Below, one piece after another: positions 63,526 through 64,000 of a DNA stretch of 64,000 bases. Below the pieces are notes generated by a model. That model saw only the letters and a list, made by a program, of their open reading frames with translations, ran no database searches and had not been told where the DNA came from. Every line of letters starts with the position of its first letter. Position 1 is the stretch's first letter. Source of the DNA: JBPOFM01 sp041391925 (GTDB lineage: Bacteria > Bacteroidota > Bacteroidia > Flavobacteriales > Flavobacteriaceae); contig JAWKNA010000007.1 of the NCBI GenBank assembly GCA_041391925.1, forward strand, positions 186,001 to 250,000. The letters run 5' to 3'. A program made the position numbers and the translations under genes.

Positions 63526-64000
63526 ATGAACGAAATAATCAATAAATGGTATCGTAATCATGCACTTGTTTATAAAGCGCTTTTATTCATATCTACAACC
63601 TTCTTAATTGTCTATCTATTCCCCAAAAGCGGCAAATTCAAATATAATTTTGATAGGGGAAAACCTTGGCAATCCGAAAATCTCTACGCTCCATTTGATT
63701 TTGCAATTAAAAAGTCTGATGAAGAATTGAAAAAGGAAAGAGACGCGATTTCAAAAAATAGCACTGTTTATTTCTCATATAAGAATGAAGTGAAAGATGA
63801 TGTTTTTGAAAATTATGATACTAAATTCGGAAATGTCTTTAATGATGTAGAGGGAGACAAATCCAAATTATACAATGCTGGAAAAGCTATTTTAAAAGAT
63901 ATTTATCAATATGGAGTGATAGAGGAAAATTACAATTATCCTCCAGACAAAAAAGTAATCCTCCTTGAAGATCAAAAACAAAAAAACATCACAACGTATG
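63526..64000 (+). CDS. 7TM-HD family phosphohydrolase, N-terminal part (truncated by window edge)
   Basis: The ATG at 63526 opens a frame that stays open to the window end (158 codons seen). The product has a short cytoplasmic start (NEIINKWYRNHALVYK), one membrane helix (ALLFISTTFLIVYLF), and then an extracytoplasmic region with FKYNFDRGKPWQSENLYAPF, DFAIKKSDEEL and KERDAISKNSTVYF. This is the beginning of the 7TMR-HD extracellular domain seen in YqfF/PgpH-type proteins, whose HD domain hydrolyses cyclic di-AMP. The catalytic half lies outside the window. Confidence 0.75.
   Translation, partial: MNEIINKWYRNHALVYKALLFISTTFLIVYLFPKSGKFKYNFDRGKPWQSENLYAPFDFAIKKSDEELKKERDAISKNSTVYFSYKNEVKDDVFENYDTKFGNVFNDVEGDKSKLYNAGKAILKDIYQYGVIEENYNYPPDKKVILLEDQKQKNITTY

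Noticed and set aside
1..64000. tRNA, rRNA, insertion sequences and phage genes
   Set aside because: Looked for while reading; none of the characteristic sequences or protein families was seen. A dedicated tRNA search could still find something missed by eye.

Overview
The window is a chromosomal stretch of a member of the Bacteroidota, very probably family Flavobacteriaceae. The evidence is the AT-rich composition, promoters of the Bacteroidota type (TTTG about 20 bases upstream of TAnnTTTG), starts without a clear Shine-Dalgarno sequence, a type IX secretion C-terminal domain on the largest protein, DUF4834, YfhO and DUF3667 family proteins, and a Thr at GyrA position 83. I see no rRNA, tRNA, insertion sequence, integrase, phage gene or CRISPR array.

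Layout. 0.5-4 kb: threonine aldolase, YbaB and an oligopeptidase B. 4-9 kb: a pair of PLP enzymes matching the sulfonolipid (capnine) enzymes CapA and CapB, converging on a GNAT-fold acyltransferase gene and an outer-membrane-type protein. 9-14.5 kb: DUF4834, a YfhO-like membrane protein, a group-4 glycosyltransferase and a Wzx-like flippase, reading as a surface-glycan operon. 14.6-24.4 kb is the accessory part: two related secreted proteins with sigma-54-like promoters, an envelope metalloprotease-like lipoprotein, an envelope intradiol dioxygenase, YitT, an HD protein, the frameshifted tail of a lost cyclase and an intact receptor-type adenylate cyclase. 24.5-30.4 kb: uvrA, an ECF sigma factor followed by a 48-residue gene, nth without iron-sulfur cysteines, bcp and yebC. 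30.5-36 kb: a leftward run of gcvT, a nucleotide-sugar epimerase-like protein, phhB, an S41 protease and a coiled-coil exported protein. 36.3-39.2 kb: an exported aminopeptidase P, an SRPBCC protein, a small membrane protein and an acetyltransferase.

39.2-44.5 kb is the threonine operon thrL-thrA-thrB-(four-helix bundle gene)-thrC. It starts with a 32-residue leader peptide carrying a run of Thr codons, and its gaps hold degenerate 7-base repeats. Then follow nnr, a TlpA-like lipoprotein, hutH, and a 1584-residue cysteine-rich repeat protein exported by the type IX system. Two of that protein's repeats have a sharply higher G+C content than the rest of the gene. The right end carries clpC, gyrA, a TPR protein, an NlpC/P60 hydrolase, a thiolase and the start of a 7TM-HD protein that runs off the window.

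Most of the content is housekeeping. The points that stand out are the sulfonolipid locus, the threonine attenuation leader, the paralogue pair with shared promoter architecture next to a decayed and an intact cyclase, and the mosaic repeat protein.
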